From Mansonella perstans (taxonomy: Eukaryota > Nematoda > Chromadorea > Rhabditida > Onchocercidae): DNA of 64,000 nucleotides. Made by a program: the position numbers and the translations under genes. The notes under the pieces are model-generated. The model saw only the letters and a program-made list of their open reading frames with translations, was not told the DNA's origin and did not search any database. Positions 1 through 12,319 of this stretch are shown here, piece after piece (position 1 is the first letter of the stretch; each line of letters opens with the position of its first letter). The stretch covers positions 620,001 through 684,000 of the forward strand of contig JBAMDO010000571.1 in the NCBI GenBank assembly GCA_037074765.1. Reading direction: 5' to 3'.

Positions 1-410
1 AAATAAAGAACAATAAGGAATATTACTCCATAAGAGACATAATTTGTTTAATAAATCTATGCTCGAATATTTACTGTTTATTTGATATTTTGCAATTCTG
101 ACGGTCAATTACATTGCGGACCAAATAGGTTTTGATAATATTTGATCTTTGCTAATAATAATACTACCAGGTGAACCTCAATACAAGCTAAGCACACTCA
201 TTGCATTTCTCTCATACTATTTCTTCTCTTCTCTTCCACCATTTTATCCCATTTATAATTAATTAATTCCACCTGCGAGATCTGTCCTTTACAGCTCATC
301 AGACATCTTTCAATAATATCGTAAGATTTTATTAGAAAATTTAAAATTTAAAAATTCTTTGTCAATATTTTGCAAAATAATAGCGATTAGCAAAAAAATA
401 ATAAAACAAC
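1..410. other. intronic sequence, no gene seen
   Basis: AT-rich sequence immediately 3' (in minus-strand sense) of the splice donor at 405-410 of the Pro/Ser/Gln-rich gene. I see no convincing exon here. It is most simply the next intron of that gene, which continues off the left edge. Confidence 0.5.
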
Positions 411-3400
411 CTGTTGGCGATAAGCTGGAGATTGAACAGAATATTTTGATTGTTGCTGTCCTTTAGATTGATAACAAGACTGTAACGGATACTGCGCAGA
501 TTGTGGCCCAGAAGACTGTTGAGAAGCGACTACAGACGGTGGCGGATACACGGTTCCTCGCGATGCTAGTGTTACTGGTGCTCCCGAGGCACCAGCAGAA
601 AAAACATTAGAAGATGAAGGATGTTGACTGTTTTGTGACTGTAGCTGTGACATACTCGGCGGATATCCTTTAAAAAAATAAACTCAAAGTATCTGTTTAG
701 TTAAAAAAGAAATATTTCAAAGGATGGTTACAGAACATATGAGGATGATGTTATTTAAAACAGTACATGTAGAATTGAAACATCTTACTTGGAATACCCT
801 CATTGATATAAATATTTCCAATAGATATGAAATAGCTAAAAAGTTCAGGTCAATAAATTTGATGCAAAAAAGCATTAAACGTATGGCTCTAAAAATATTC
901 AGAGAAGGATTTCCTAGAGCTGGTTTCTAGTGCAGTCTATACCTATAGCGAATAAGAGCGAATTATACCACGTTGCTAGATTCTAATATGATAAAACATG
1001 CTAAAAAGTGATTTAAGTAAATCGTCAAATCGCCCAAAAGCAATTATCTTTTGTTATAAATATTTCATAAATTTCTATATTTTATAGTTAAAAAAAAGAA
1101 ATATCTAGAAAGAGAGGAAAAAAAGTTGAATGCCTACGAAATGAAGCACAATCTGTGTAATTTACTAGATGCATGTATAATGTTGATAGCTGTAGCTTGA
1201 TTGACCTTTCAAGTGCAATTAGAATCTAAATAGCTTTATTGACCTCTCAAGTGCAATTAGAATCAAAACAGTCTTTTTAGGAAAAAAAGTAGTGCTCAGA
1301 ATGAACTGAGTGATTTTTCCTTTAAAAGAAGCAAAAAAAAAAGGAAAAAAAAAACTACTTTAGTTTATAATTGAACCTTAAATTAAATGTATAAATAAAT
1401 GGAAAAAAGGTATTAAGAGAAATCAAATGTGCTGATGAAAATAATGGCTGTTAGAATCGCATTGAAAGAACGACTCAGCAAAAAGTGATGATAATTAATG
1501 ATAATTTCTATAACCCAGTTTAAGTAATAGTTTTATCTGAATAATACTGTTATACCAGAACATCGTGTTTCTGCATAAATGTGATAAAAGATAAGTAGCT
1601 GCTTGATGTGAATATTTCAGAAATAAAAAAAAAATCCCTACCTTTTCAAGGAATGACAAAATAAATTATTGGAGAAAAAGCAAAATTTTAAAAAAGCTGA
1701 GATGAATAGATCTTGATGTCAGGCTTTAGTTAATAAACAGCATATTAAAAATCAGACGACTCATTCATGTTGGAAATAGAATATAATCTTTACATAAAAT
1801 GCCACGAAGTTAGCTCTCAAAATCGGAACAGGCAAATCAAACAAATGAAAGCTCTTGGGACATTCTTTTGGAGCATCATCAATTTGTAAGATTTTGCTAA
1901 ACTAAGAGAGATTATTGAAAGATAAGACACTGAATATCACAAACTCTTTCGTAATTTACAGATCTAAAAAAAAGCCATTAAATTCGACTGTCATATTCAT
2001 GATGTGAAAAAGATGTTTAAATTAGGATACTACCTATTACGACTAGGATATTATCTAGTCGCTCTCGTACAAATCAAAGGAATCATCTTTTCTACCTGAA
2101 TGAATTTCACAGACATGTCAGTTTTGTAAGATTTTGCTAAACTAAGTGAGATTATTGAAAAGTAAGATAATAAATACCAACCTAACAAATTTCATTAAAG
2201 CAATCAAACAAATTTTCGAAATCCTAAAATACTTACACAAGTAAAGCGCAAAATTCGATTAAGATAAATTTTCAATGAAATTATTAAAAAACATTGCAGT
2301 AGCTGCAATGTATTTTGAATAGAGTACTGATTCCTGCAATTGCAGAAATGCTAACTATTAATTTGCGTGTATTTTTTGTACAAATTCGTGCACAAATTTA
2401 TGACTTGCAAGTGATCAGTTAATTATATATAGAAGTAAAAAAAAAAGCAAAGATTGAATCTTTCGATGGTCAACTGAGAACAATAAGGAAATCTTGTTTT
2501 CAAAAAAAAAAAAAGTTTAATTTATGATGAAAAAATGCAACGCCTGAAAAGAGTATAAAAAAAAGAAACAGTTTATGCGCTCTCATTGACCACAAAGATC
2601 GTGAATGTTTACGAAAGAAAAAGGGCAATGTGTACTATCACGATAGAATAACGGTGGCAATTTTTTCCACAAATTTTCACGAATTCGTATTTTTCATCCA
2701 AAATTGCTTTTGTTCAACAATGTGGAATATATATGTATATTTGAAAAATAACAGTACAATTCCTCTTCTTTTTAGTTTTCAATCGATAGATCAATTACTT
2801 CGGCTAATTTCAGTTTTGTTAAGTTTTGATATCGAATTTAGATTGCTTTTAAGTGGAAATAACAAAAAAAATCATTAAAATTATTTAAACTGGAAAATAA
2901 TTTGGAGTTTATCACTGATTATAGCCGCATAAATGGCAACATTTACAAAATTTTAGTAATGTAAAAAACTTCAGAAGAGAGGAGTTACAGAGCTCAGAAA
3001 ATAAATTGTGAAGCATTAGCTCGTAAAGATTCTTATGTCGATGATACAATCCGGAGAAAAAATTCTAAGTAACATTAATGTATGTTTCCATCTATACGGA
3101 TTGTAAAATTTAAAATACTTATCCTTTTTACAGTAAGTAATCCATTTTCGAAAAAGTATAGTTGATGAAAAACTTTCTATTACCATCATCATACAATTTT
3201 TAAAACTGTTATGATGGAGTTTATGAACCCATTACCTTCAGATTTGGAGCAAATAAGCACACATAAAAGCTTGTTTATTAGATGAAGATTTGATGTATAA
3301 CTTCTTTAGTAATATGAAAGAAAAGACGAAGTATTTTTGGTCTATTTTGTTTAAGCAATATAGTTCAAATAAATTAATTCACAAGCTATCTAATCAATAA

Positions 3401-6137
3401 ACTACAGAAAATGTAACTAATAAAGCTAATACTTAAATAATAAATAAATGAGAATTTGGATGTGGTATTTGCAGAGAAAAAATAGAACTGAAAAAATGCA
3501 TATCAAATAGACATTAGTCAATACCATATTTTCATAGATGGATTTGAACTTTTATAAATCGATTAAAGCTCTTCGTAAACTGCTAAACCAGTGAGAATCA
3601 AGATTTAATGTTTTCCTTTGTGAAGTCAATCAACCGAAAAGAAGGTTGTTAAGGTTGTTTTGCTCTTTAGCTAAACAATGGTGTTAGTTCTAAATTCGAA
3701 ATTTGAAATTACAAGTTATTATACAAGTTATCGCCGCTGTGCAATTTTAATTTTAATGTACCAAAAGCTTTGGCGAAAGCATAAGAATAAAAAACTAAAT
3801 GTGTATTAAAAGTCCTTTATCAAAATATCGGGAAAGTTAAAAAAGATAAATTGAAGATGAGACAAATAAATTCTTTCGAAAATTTTTCAACGAATTACTA
3901 ACCTGAGTAAGGGAATCGTTGTACCATAACGCGATGTACTGGTCCAGAACCAAAATGCTATAAATAATCAAAAGTGCATTGGAGATGCAGATAAGCTTGA
4001 CAGAATTACGGAAGTTAATATAAGAAAAACTTCAAAAATCTATTTTAATAATTTAGTAATTTAGATAACGTGAATTTCAGTATTACCTGTTGAGTTTGTT
4101 GATTTGCCCACTGAGACTGCTGCAAATGTGTATGACAGGAAAACTGTTGCTGTGGAGGATATGAACCACAAGGAGACGAAGGGGGTACATGACTTGGTGG
4201 TACCATTCCTATTTTGAAAAAAAAAACTAGTTTTTTTTTTTAATGATCCAGAAAATTTACTACTCTAACAATAATAAATCACGATCAAAAATTTATAATA
4301 ACAAAATGCTTTTCATTAAACTGTTCAGCCTCGTCTGAAATGGCATGGAAATGCTGTACAAACTCCATAATGTTCGAAAGCTTTTTGCTTTATAACTGTG
4401 AAAAAAAAATGAATCACTGAAGGTAAAAGTTACCATTGAAAAAAATTTAGATCCAACTACATTAGTTTCTTGGAAAAACAATTTTCTGCATATTTTTTGT
4501 TTTCGCTTGTTATCAACATAAATTTAAATCAAAATGAACCCCAATTTAAAAAAAAAAAAAAGCATTTAACCTGCTGGACTTTGCAAATTTGCTTGATAAT
4601 GGATGGGAGTTTGTGGTGGTTGCATGTACGGAGAAGGAGAAGCATTGGAGGAAGGCCGACTTATGAACGGCGAAAGCGGTGGATGCATACCGCTTGGACT
4701 TCCCAATGGGCTACGCACTGCAATAAAAATTTCAACATCTATACATGTAACTGGATTTCTAAACGACAGGCAATTTGTAATGCTAAAATAAAAGCAGAAT
4801 TTTTCAAGAGATAACCCGGTAAACACATCCCCATCGATTGCTGTTGTACTGAAGTGCGTGTAACATTCGGAGATAACAAAGCTGAATCTCTCACTGCACC
4901 TGAAAAGACAGAAGAAAAGGAATGATGGACTATCTCGTTTGCTTAATAACTTTAATATGCGTTTAAATATTAGCTTTTATTCATTCCGCAACAAGCACAT
5001 TTTTTATAACTACTAAAACAAAAAAAAAAATCCTAATTTCACTGCTCGAAACATGTTGCAGAGCGCATAGCTAATATTGTTTAAATTTTTTAAAACTTTA
5101 CCTGGTAATCTGGGTGGCTGCATAATTGGTGCTATTGGAGAATTTGAACTGGCTGGTGTTGTACGAATATTTGATGATGGTGACTGCGAAGGATCAGCAG
5201 GCGAAGGCGTCCAATACTGCAATATTCAAAAAATAACAAGAAACTAAAAGAAACTGAATCATAAAAAGAAACAGTGAAAAGGCCATAAGTTGCATAAGTT
5301 GCAAGAATGTGAGTAATAGCATCTGTCTTTCTATGAAACTTTGATTAGCGTGAATAGAATCTAGGTTTATTCATTTAACATTAGCTCATAAAGAAGACAT
5401 ACAGATTGCTTATATGGAGATTCCACTTGCGTTTGGCATGCTGTTTGCTTATCGACCACCATATCCCTCAATCTAAAAACATTGATTATTATTAAATGCA
5501 ATAAAATTCATGCATTACAGAACTGATTAAGAAACTATGAAATATTATAAAAGAAATAAAAGAATTTTAACATTCAATCATAAACTCTTTTAACATTCAA
5601 ATTTTAACTCTCAGAGAAGAGATTTGGCAAATAAGCTTAAGATAGCTTAACATGCTTGTCTACCATGCATTTATACATTTATGTGTATAACAAAAACAAA
5701 TGCAATTTAATCAAGAAAATAAAATAAAATTTTGAATTGAAATGAATATTTTCGATGCAATACCTGTGTGGATCCAGATATCCCAAAGGACTTGGAGCTT
5801 CATTTACAAATGATGAATTGTTGTTAATTGAAGCTGGTGTCGTTACATTACGCATTTCAATCATCTGCATTTGAATACTATCAATAGAAGCTTGTTTAAA
5901 TTTTCATATAATTTATGCTGCCTTATTTTTGCAATACTGGCGCATATTGTTAGATAAAAAATCATCTCAGAAAGATGGAATATTTTAAAGATCAATACTA
6001 AAAATACCAAAAATTTATACCAAAAGTTAACATCTGAAAAAAAAAAAAAAAAAAAAAAAAGAAAAACATACAGTTTCTGATTCTCTTGAAGTATTTGTAA
6101 CATCATTGTCGGAAGTACAAGACGTTGAACCTTCCAT
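411..6137 (-). CDS. 5' part of a Pro/Ser/Gln-rich, probably nuclear protein (9 exons, partial)
   Basis: Nine minus-strand exons can be joined in phase with consensus splice sites: 6137-6072 (ATG), 5864-5764, 5472-5403, 5216-5102, 4899-4816, 4717-4571, 4208-4087, 3957-3903 and 667-411. The start is chosen because ATTTTAG, a likely spliced-leader acceptor, lies just upstream of the ATG at 6137. The ~247-residue product is low complexity: acidic/Ser-Thr at the N-terminus, then Pro-Ser repeats of the SPxP / PPxSP type, then Gln/Ser-rich stretches near 411-667. No catalytic or DNA-binding domain lies in this N-terminal portion. The composition fits a transcription or chromatin coactivator, for example the disordered N-terminus of an ARID1-like SWI/SNF subunit, but that is a guess. 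The last intron (668-3902) is unusually long and could hide an exon. The gene continues beyond position 1. Confidence 0.65.
1193..1264. repeat. 34-bp tandem duplication
   Basis: Two near-identical 34-bp units (1193-1226 and 1231-1264) end in AAGTGCAATTAGAATC and are separated by TAAA. They differ at two positions by eye. The duplication is in an intron and has no coding meaning that I can see. Confidence 0.8.
1882..2168. repeat. dispersed direct repeat, ~46 bp, two copies
   Basis: The segments 1882-1928 and 2122-2168 share TTTGTAAGATTTTGCTAAAC followed by a nearly identical GAGATTATTGAAA stretch. They lie about 240 bp apart in the same intron. Confidence 0.7.
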
Positions 6138-7028
6138 TACTTAATCTAAAATATATAATACTTATAATGCGATAACTCTATCTATATTAATATTACTACT
6201 GCATATTGATTAATGCTTTATTAAGCAAATTTAACATTTCAATCAATCAATCAATCACTAACTAATTTCTTCTCAATAAAATCCTTCAGAGATTAAGAAG
6301 AAAGCAATTTTATATATATATATATATATTAATAAATTATTTAATATTTATAAATATATTTTTCATAATTTTTTAAACTGACAATCATATCTAAATTAAT
6401 AGATATAGAAATACTAATAGATATAGAAATAACTAAGAGATATAGAAATAAATGATGAAAGAGAAAAATTGCACGATATATTCTAAACTGTTATAACTTA
6501 AAAAATCTCAATTATTAAGAAACATCTTAAAATTACATCTTACTCAATATTAAGATAATACATCTTAAAATTTGACTCAATATTAAAATTCCGAATGATT
6601 ATTAAGAAACAGCTCATATGCCAATATTTTTGGGAAAAATGCGAGAAGTATCATACATAAAACTTGAAATCTAACTTAATATTAAGATTTCAAATGATTA
6701 TTAATTAAAACAGGTTCATATGTTAACATGAACTTTAATAATTGCTCCTTTTTTTTTTTTGTCTAAATTATCAGTTTTATTTCAACAATTCATACAATTC
6801 AGTAAACAAAGAAAATATTCAAATAAAAAATTCACATACTTTCTCATACTCTCAATAGCTTCATACAATATATTTTCCTACGCATAACTCGATAAAAAAA
6901 TTATTTCAATTTTTGATATTATTTAATTTTTCCATGTTAAAAGATAATTATTAAAAGACTACTGTACTTGAATAGATTAATTATTTCAAATTAAAAATTT
7001 AAACCGACAAAATTTCAAGTTATATCAA

Positions 7029-7132
7029 TAGACCTAGAAATGATATGAACAGAGTTCAAAGTTCAGAGAGTAACACTTAATAGCCCTAGAAATGACATGA
7101 ACAGAGTTCAAAGTTCAGAGAGTAACACTTAA
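7029..7132. repeat. 52-bp tandem duplication
   Basis: Two adjacent 52-bp units (7029-7080 and 7081-7132) are identical except for three substitutions. Each contains GAACAGAGTTCAAAGTTCAG. The duplication lies in the intergenic region. Confidence 0.85.
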
Positions 7133-7539
7133 TCTTGAACATCTCAAAATTAGATTCACATTGCCACTATTTATTTTCACAACATACCAATCAATGCATT
7201 CTTATAGTTGCATAGGTAGCAATCGTTGTAGAATTATCTTATAGTGTTGCAGCCTTTGAGAAACTTGATACAAATGTGTTGTAGAAAATGTTTGTTGGGT
7301 CAGTAGATCAAAGGTCAAAGTTTTTGTACATTTTGTCAAATTTATAGGAAACGTAAAATATTGCGGAATTTAAACTTATAAAATTTGTCAAATTTAATTT
7401 TCATCATTTCAATTTTTTATACTTCTTTAAAAAGTTTGAAGCAATGAATTTAATATTGTGTGTTCAATTAAAAAGACAGATTGGTTGAATGCATTTGGAT
7501 CAACAAAACATTTGCAGAGTGCTATTTCGATGAGTCGTT

Positions 7540-7690
7540 TTATAGAGTTTGTGAATTTTATAGTCGTTTATAGAGTTTTTGATTTACAGAATTCGATTAT
7601 AGAGTTTATAGAGTTTTTGATTTATAGAATTCGATTATAGAATTTATAGAGTTTTTGATTTATAGAATTCGTTTATAGAATTTTTTTCTC
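7540..7690. repeat. degenerate tandem repeat of TATAGAGTTTTTGATTTATAG type
   Basis: The phrase TATAGAGTTTTTGATTTA, followed by (C/T)AGAATTCG, recurs three times between about 7568 and 7672, with shorter derivatives on both sides. It is intergenic simple-sequence expansion. The short open frame over it is a by-product of the repeat. Confidence 0.75.
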
Positions 7691-9202
7691 ATTCAAATTC
7701 ATACTTTCTTGATGGAATAAACTAATACAATTGTGATATTAATAATAATGCAATGAAAAATTAATTTTTTGTGCATACATTTTAAATTCTAAGGTCTAAC
7801 TTCTTTCTCGTTCATTTATGCACAAGTTAAAGATTTGGAAATTTTTCATTTATAATTTTTATCATCTTTCAGAAAAAGAAAGAAAAAAGTTTAAATTATA
7901 TGAATGTACATTTACTACTTTATAATTTTATATTTAGCAATAGTATTTAGTCTCTTTTTTTTTTGTCCTGTGAAGATTTTGACAATTTGACTTTTTATTT
8001 CTGCTTACTATCATAAAATTCAATATAGATATATCATACTAACATAATGATTTGTTATAGATGTATTTGTTTTTTTGGTGATTATCGTACGCTAAACTTT
8101 TGAAAGGCTTTATCAAAATTTTATTTTATTGAATTTTTTGCAAAGTAATTAATTTTGCTATTTTGTAGATAGCAGTATTTTATTACCAGTAATTTTGTTA
8201 TATTGTCAAGTATTAAATATATGGCAATCTCTCAATTTAAATGATTTTTTTGCATTACTGATGTGATGATATTTGCAAATTTGTGTTATTCATTATGCTT
8301 TTATTATTGTATTTTAATTTCTATTTCAAATAAACGCGCTTATAATTTTATACGAAAAGTAAAATGTCTCGCCTCAATTTTATGGTACATTCAATATCTT
8401 TGCCATCTATAACAGTAACAACAGGATTATGTCCAGTTTTACTAGTTTGAACGGACTAAAATTCATGATTAAAATTTTTTTTTATTTCAAGTTGTTTCAG
8501 GATCATATTTGGTAAAAAAATACATCGAAAGTGTCAAAGCTGTGCTATTCTACCAATTTGGTACTTGTCATTTTACCTTTGTACCAATTAAAGAAATAAT
8601 GAAACTGAGCGACAGACATATTGTTTGACACTAATTTTGAAGTTATACAGCTTTGATGTAAGCCATTTATGTTTGTTTTAAATTAGCGAAGAGAGATTTG
8701 ACAAAGTTTTTTGAGAACAAAAAAAATATGATAGAAAGTTACTGCTTTAAAAATAAAGAAAGAGGGAAAATATTAGCAGGTTAGAAGAGCTTGAAATTAT
8801 AAGTGAAAGTTCTGACAGCTATATAAATTGTTTGTAGTATCAGGGAGTTTTTATTCATTCAGTATGGCAGGAATTACCGGTGTAGGATTTCCCAAAAATG
8901 CTCATAATAGTTGTTCCTTTAATTAGCATACCGGTTAAATTATCGTTGCTTTGCTTTACTATTTCAAAATGACGAATGAATTCTATAAAATTTACCGCAA
9001 TATAATTTGACGATTTATTGCAGTATCCTATCGCATAGATATGGAATTAATGCATTCTAAAGTTAATTTGTTGAAGCAAACAATTTAGACAAGGTTGTTT
9101 ATCCAGGTGTATGCTGTCATTCTTCTTTATACTTATTTCATTTTAATATTTTTCCAGAATTTGCTGCTTCAGATTTTTGGGATACTAAAGCTTACGATCG
9201 TA

Positions 9203-10452
9203 ATGGCTTTCACATTTGTTGCATTTTGTTATCTTTTTGCTCTGTTTGCTGTGGCATTTTGCATTTTCTTCGCCATATTTACAGTAAGTTTAACCATAAT
9301 GCTTTTAAGAATATCAGAATTCATGCGAATTCAGATGCTTATCATGAAGGATGCAAAAAAGCGGATATATCATATTATGTCTGCTTTGGTTTTCTTTTCT
9401 TTCTGAATTGCCTTAATTTGATCTGTGAGTAGTTTTCAAACATATGTTATAACTATCACAGGGAATACTTTTGCAGAAGTGCATCAGAATTGTTTTCAGT
9501 ACTAATGAAAATCCATTTAAAATTTGATTACGTGCATTCTATCTTTTTACTTAAACTTGGTTGGCAAATAAGAAAGACATAGAGTTATTTCATTGGTGAT
9601 TTTGTCTATCTAGAAGCAATTAATATAGTATGAAAGTATCAAGAATGCAGCACTGCAAATACAGTAAGAACATTTTCTCGAGTTAAAAACTTTGCATTTT
9701 ATTCTTATTTAAGGTTATTTGCATTGATGAATTGAAAACAGATTACAAAAATCCAATAGAGCAGTGCAACAGTTTAAACCAGGTCTGCTTTGTCTTCTTG
9801 GTCATTAAAAATTATTGTAATATTATCACTGTTGAAAAATTGAATTAGACTGAGCTAGTATTCATAGTAAGTTCTTGGAACTCTTAATCATAATTAAGGA
9901 ATGTCGTTCAAGTTGTTAGCATCATTTTTCCAAAATTATTTGTGCGTTAATATTTTGCTTCTCCATAAAAACATTATTATATTCTGTTGATTTTTTTTTG
10001 AAATGCATCTGCCGCAATTCCTAATGAGTTCTTACAGTTGGTTTTACCAGAATATTTGCTTCATATCATCCTTACATTTCTTTTCGGCTTGTCTTTTCAA
10101 CTTGGAGGGCTTTGTTGGAACATACCACTTATTGCATATCATGCTCATAGGTATGTAATTTTTTAATTCTTCTGTTGATTTATGATCTTTTTTTGTTGTA
10201 GGTAGTAATTGTTGGAATACTGAATCATTAAAGAAAGAGAAAACTGTGTCTTCGTATAAACTATTTATTTTTTCCAGATATATTCAACGTCCTGTGATGA
10301 GTGGACCAGGAATATATGACCCCACAACGATTCTTAACAAAAACGAACTTCAAAAAGCACTTAGAGAAGGCTGGATTAAGCTTGGATTCTATCTCATATC
10401 TTTTTTTTATTATTTGTACGCTATGATATACACGATGGTTACTGCATCTTAA
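9203..10452 (+). CDS. cni-1: cornichon family ER cargo receptor (cni-1/CNIH homologue)
   Basis: Four exons join in phase: 9203-9283, 9714-9782, 10038-10150 and 10278-10452 (stop TAA), giving 145 residues, the usual length of animal cornichons. Family landmarks by recall are an N-terminus MAFTFVAFCY followed by a hydrophobic span, then IDELKTDYKNPIEQCN, LVLPEYLLH, a second hydrophobic stretch ending in IPLIAYHAHR, and RPVMSGPGIYDPTTI with a C-terminal span. Cornichons are small ER/COPII membrane proteins that select transmembrane cargo (TGF-alpha-like ligands, AMPA-type receptors) for export. The start is the ATG at 9203, with a TTTTTCCAG acceptor about 40 bp upstream that may receive a spliced leader. 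All splice sites are canonical and no defect is seen. Confidence 0.95.
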
Positions 10453-12319
10453 GGAAAAATAACTTATGGTTATTAACAAGTGAAAGTGTAGCTGTATGTA
10501 TTCCAGTTTTCAAAATTATAAAATATTTGTGAATGTTTTGTTTCGCGCTTGCATACTTTTACGATTGTAAAATCTGTTGAATTGTGAAACATATTTCACA
10601 GTTGCAATAAAATTTCTGGAAACATTACCGCTGGTTATCCTTAAATTTTGTTCATGAAATTTGCTAGAACACGATGGGAAAATTATTAACTGATAGCAAG
10701 AATTCATTAAGCGATCTCTGCGTTAATTTTGGTTGAATCATTGTTATTTGTTAAGTTTAAACAAATAAATTCCTAAATATTCATTCCTCTAGGCATAATA
10801 AAATTAATTATACACCTTCATATTATGAATAAGACAGGATCGATCGATATTACATATTACATTACAGCATGTAATTCATCTTCATATTCCGAGAATTGAT
10901 CGAGTTGTGCAGTCCGGATAATGAAACATGCGTGATTACTGCATTATGATTGGGTTCATTCTAACAATTTATAAATTTCCTTCTAGAAAATGAATTGAAT
11001 TAATGTTTAACATCTTACTAGAATAGTAATCAAAGAAATTGAAAAAGATTACTGGACGCTAGACGATTTTTTTAACGGCGAAGCAGTTATTTTCATCGTT
11101 TATTTTCGTAGTAGTTTGATTGGACGGTTGGTAACAACAGTGATATGGCAATGAAAATGTTAGAGATGATAGAATGTTCTGTAGGGAGTGCGACATTTGT
11201 CATTACGTCCATAAACGATAGCGGTGATGGGGAAAAACTTGTTAAAAAGACGAAATTTCACTTCATTTACAGCTGTATGCCCATTTCTGATCTTCTTTAG
11301 ACATATTAATGGCTTCTATTTCCCATCAATTGTTTTTCTATCACTTCTCATCTATTCCTATTTATTTCATCCTTCTTCAAAAAGTATAAGATTGAAATTT
11401 TGAATTTTAAATAAATGAAGCATTTTTATCACAATTGTAGTTAAAGAAAACTAGAGACCGTCCTCAATCATTCAAAAATTTGGTCTATGATTTGATTTAA
11501 TTCAACTCAGTTTGCTTCAATGATTCATATTGGTTTGCTGTAGTAGTTGAAGGAAAAAACGATTTCGACAGGAATGAAGAAAGATATCATATATAGGCAG
11601 ATCAATATAACTTTATTGCTATAGCCTTATGCTACTAATTAATCTTATCAGTTATTTTTAGATACGGAAGATAAGTGAATAAAAAATAACAAGATTAACT
11701 CACATAAGAATAACAAAGAATTGATAATTCGTGCTAATTATATGCAATGGAATTCATGAATCCTTTAAAGTTACGTCGATTTACCTATTGCAACAATTGT
11801 CCTGCTTTTCAACTAACTCGTATACGTAAAGGGATATGAACATGAAATGAAAATTCAAAACTTTTGTTTCCGATAACATATAACAATCAATTCTTTCATC
11901 AAAAATTCATATATCCTGTATTACTAGAAGTTAATTATTATAATCAATGTTTAAAGATAATATAATGGATGTCCTTGTCAATTTTCCAGTATTGTTTTGT
12001 TTGCAAGGTGACGCAAAAGCATAATGCGATGATTATTGGCTCACTATTTTGCTCATTGGTCAGACAAATTAACTTCTCTTCAAAATGAGATGGAAAGAAC
12101 TGGTTTTTACGAAACTGATATTGTTTTATCCTAAAAATTTAATTTAAATATAATACCTTATTGCGAGATTATTTCAGATATTACATTTTCCTGAATAGTG
12201 CTCTTTGTTTATCTCAATTAACAATATTTGTATGATATTAAAAGAGAATAAATGAAGAGTATCACTCCTGTGGGTAATATTATCAATGATAGCTGTAGAA
12301 AGTGTCTTTGGCATCATTC
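10453..12319. other. intergenic region upstream of the ROS-family gene
   Basis: About 1.9 kb of AT-rich sequence without a supportable open frame or RNA gene. It contains the 3' UTR of the cornichon gene and the presumed promoter of the receptor gene. No strong spliced-leader acceptor is seen directly before the ATG at 12320. Confidence 0.6.

Larger units (their letters stand above)
668..3902 (-). other. large intron of the Pro/Ser/Gln-rich gene
   Basis: About 3.2 kb of AT-rich, stop-dense sequence between two well-supported exons. It contains two small duplications listed separately and no frame that I can support as coding on either strand. Confidence 0.5.
6138..9202. other. intergenic region between divergent genes
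   Basis: About 3 kb of AT-rich sequence (poly-T/poly-A runs, a TA dinucleotide run near 6311-6328) between the minus-strand gene and the plus-strand cornichon gene. The promoters of both should lie here. I recognise no RNA gene or long open frame. Confidence 0.6.

Noticed and set aside
724..930. 68-codon plus-strand open frame
   Set aside because: It lies in the large intron of the minus-strand gene, without splice context, conservation or recognisable domain.
2283..2315. Small hairpin (ATTGCAGTAGCTGCAAT) considered as a possible microRNA or tRNA piece
   Set aside because: The stem is too short (about 7 bp with a 3-base loop) and there is no cloverleaf or longer precursor fold visible.
7458..7640. 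60-codon frame in the intergenic region
   Set aside because: Most of it is the TATAGAGTTTTTGATTTATAG repeat. No coding support.
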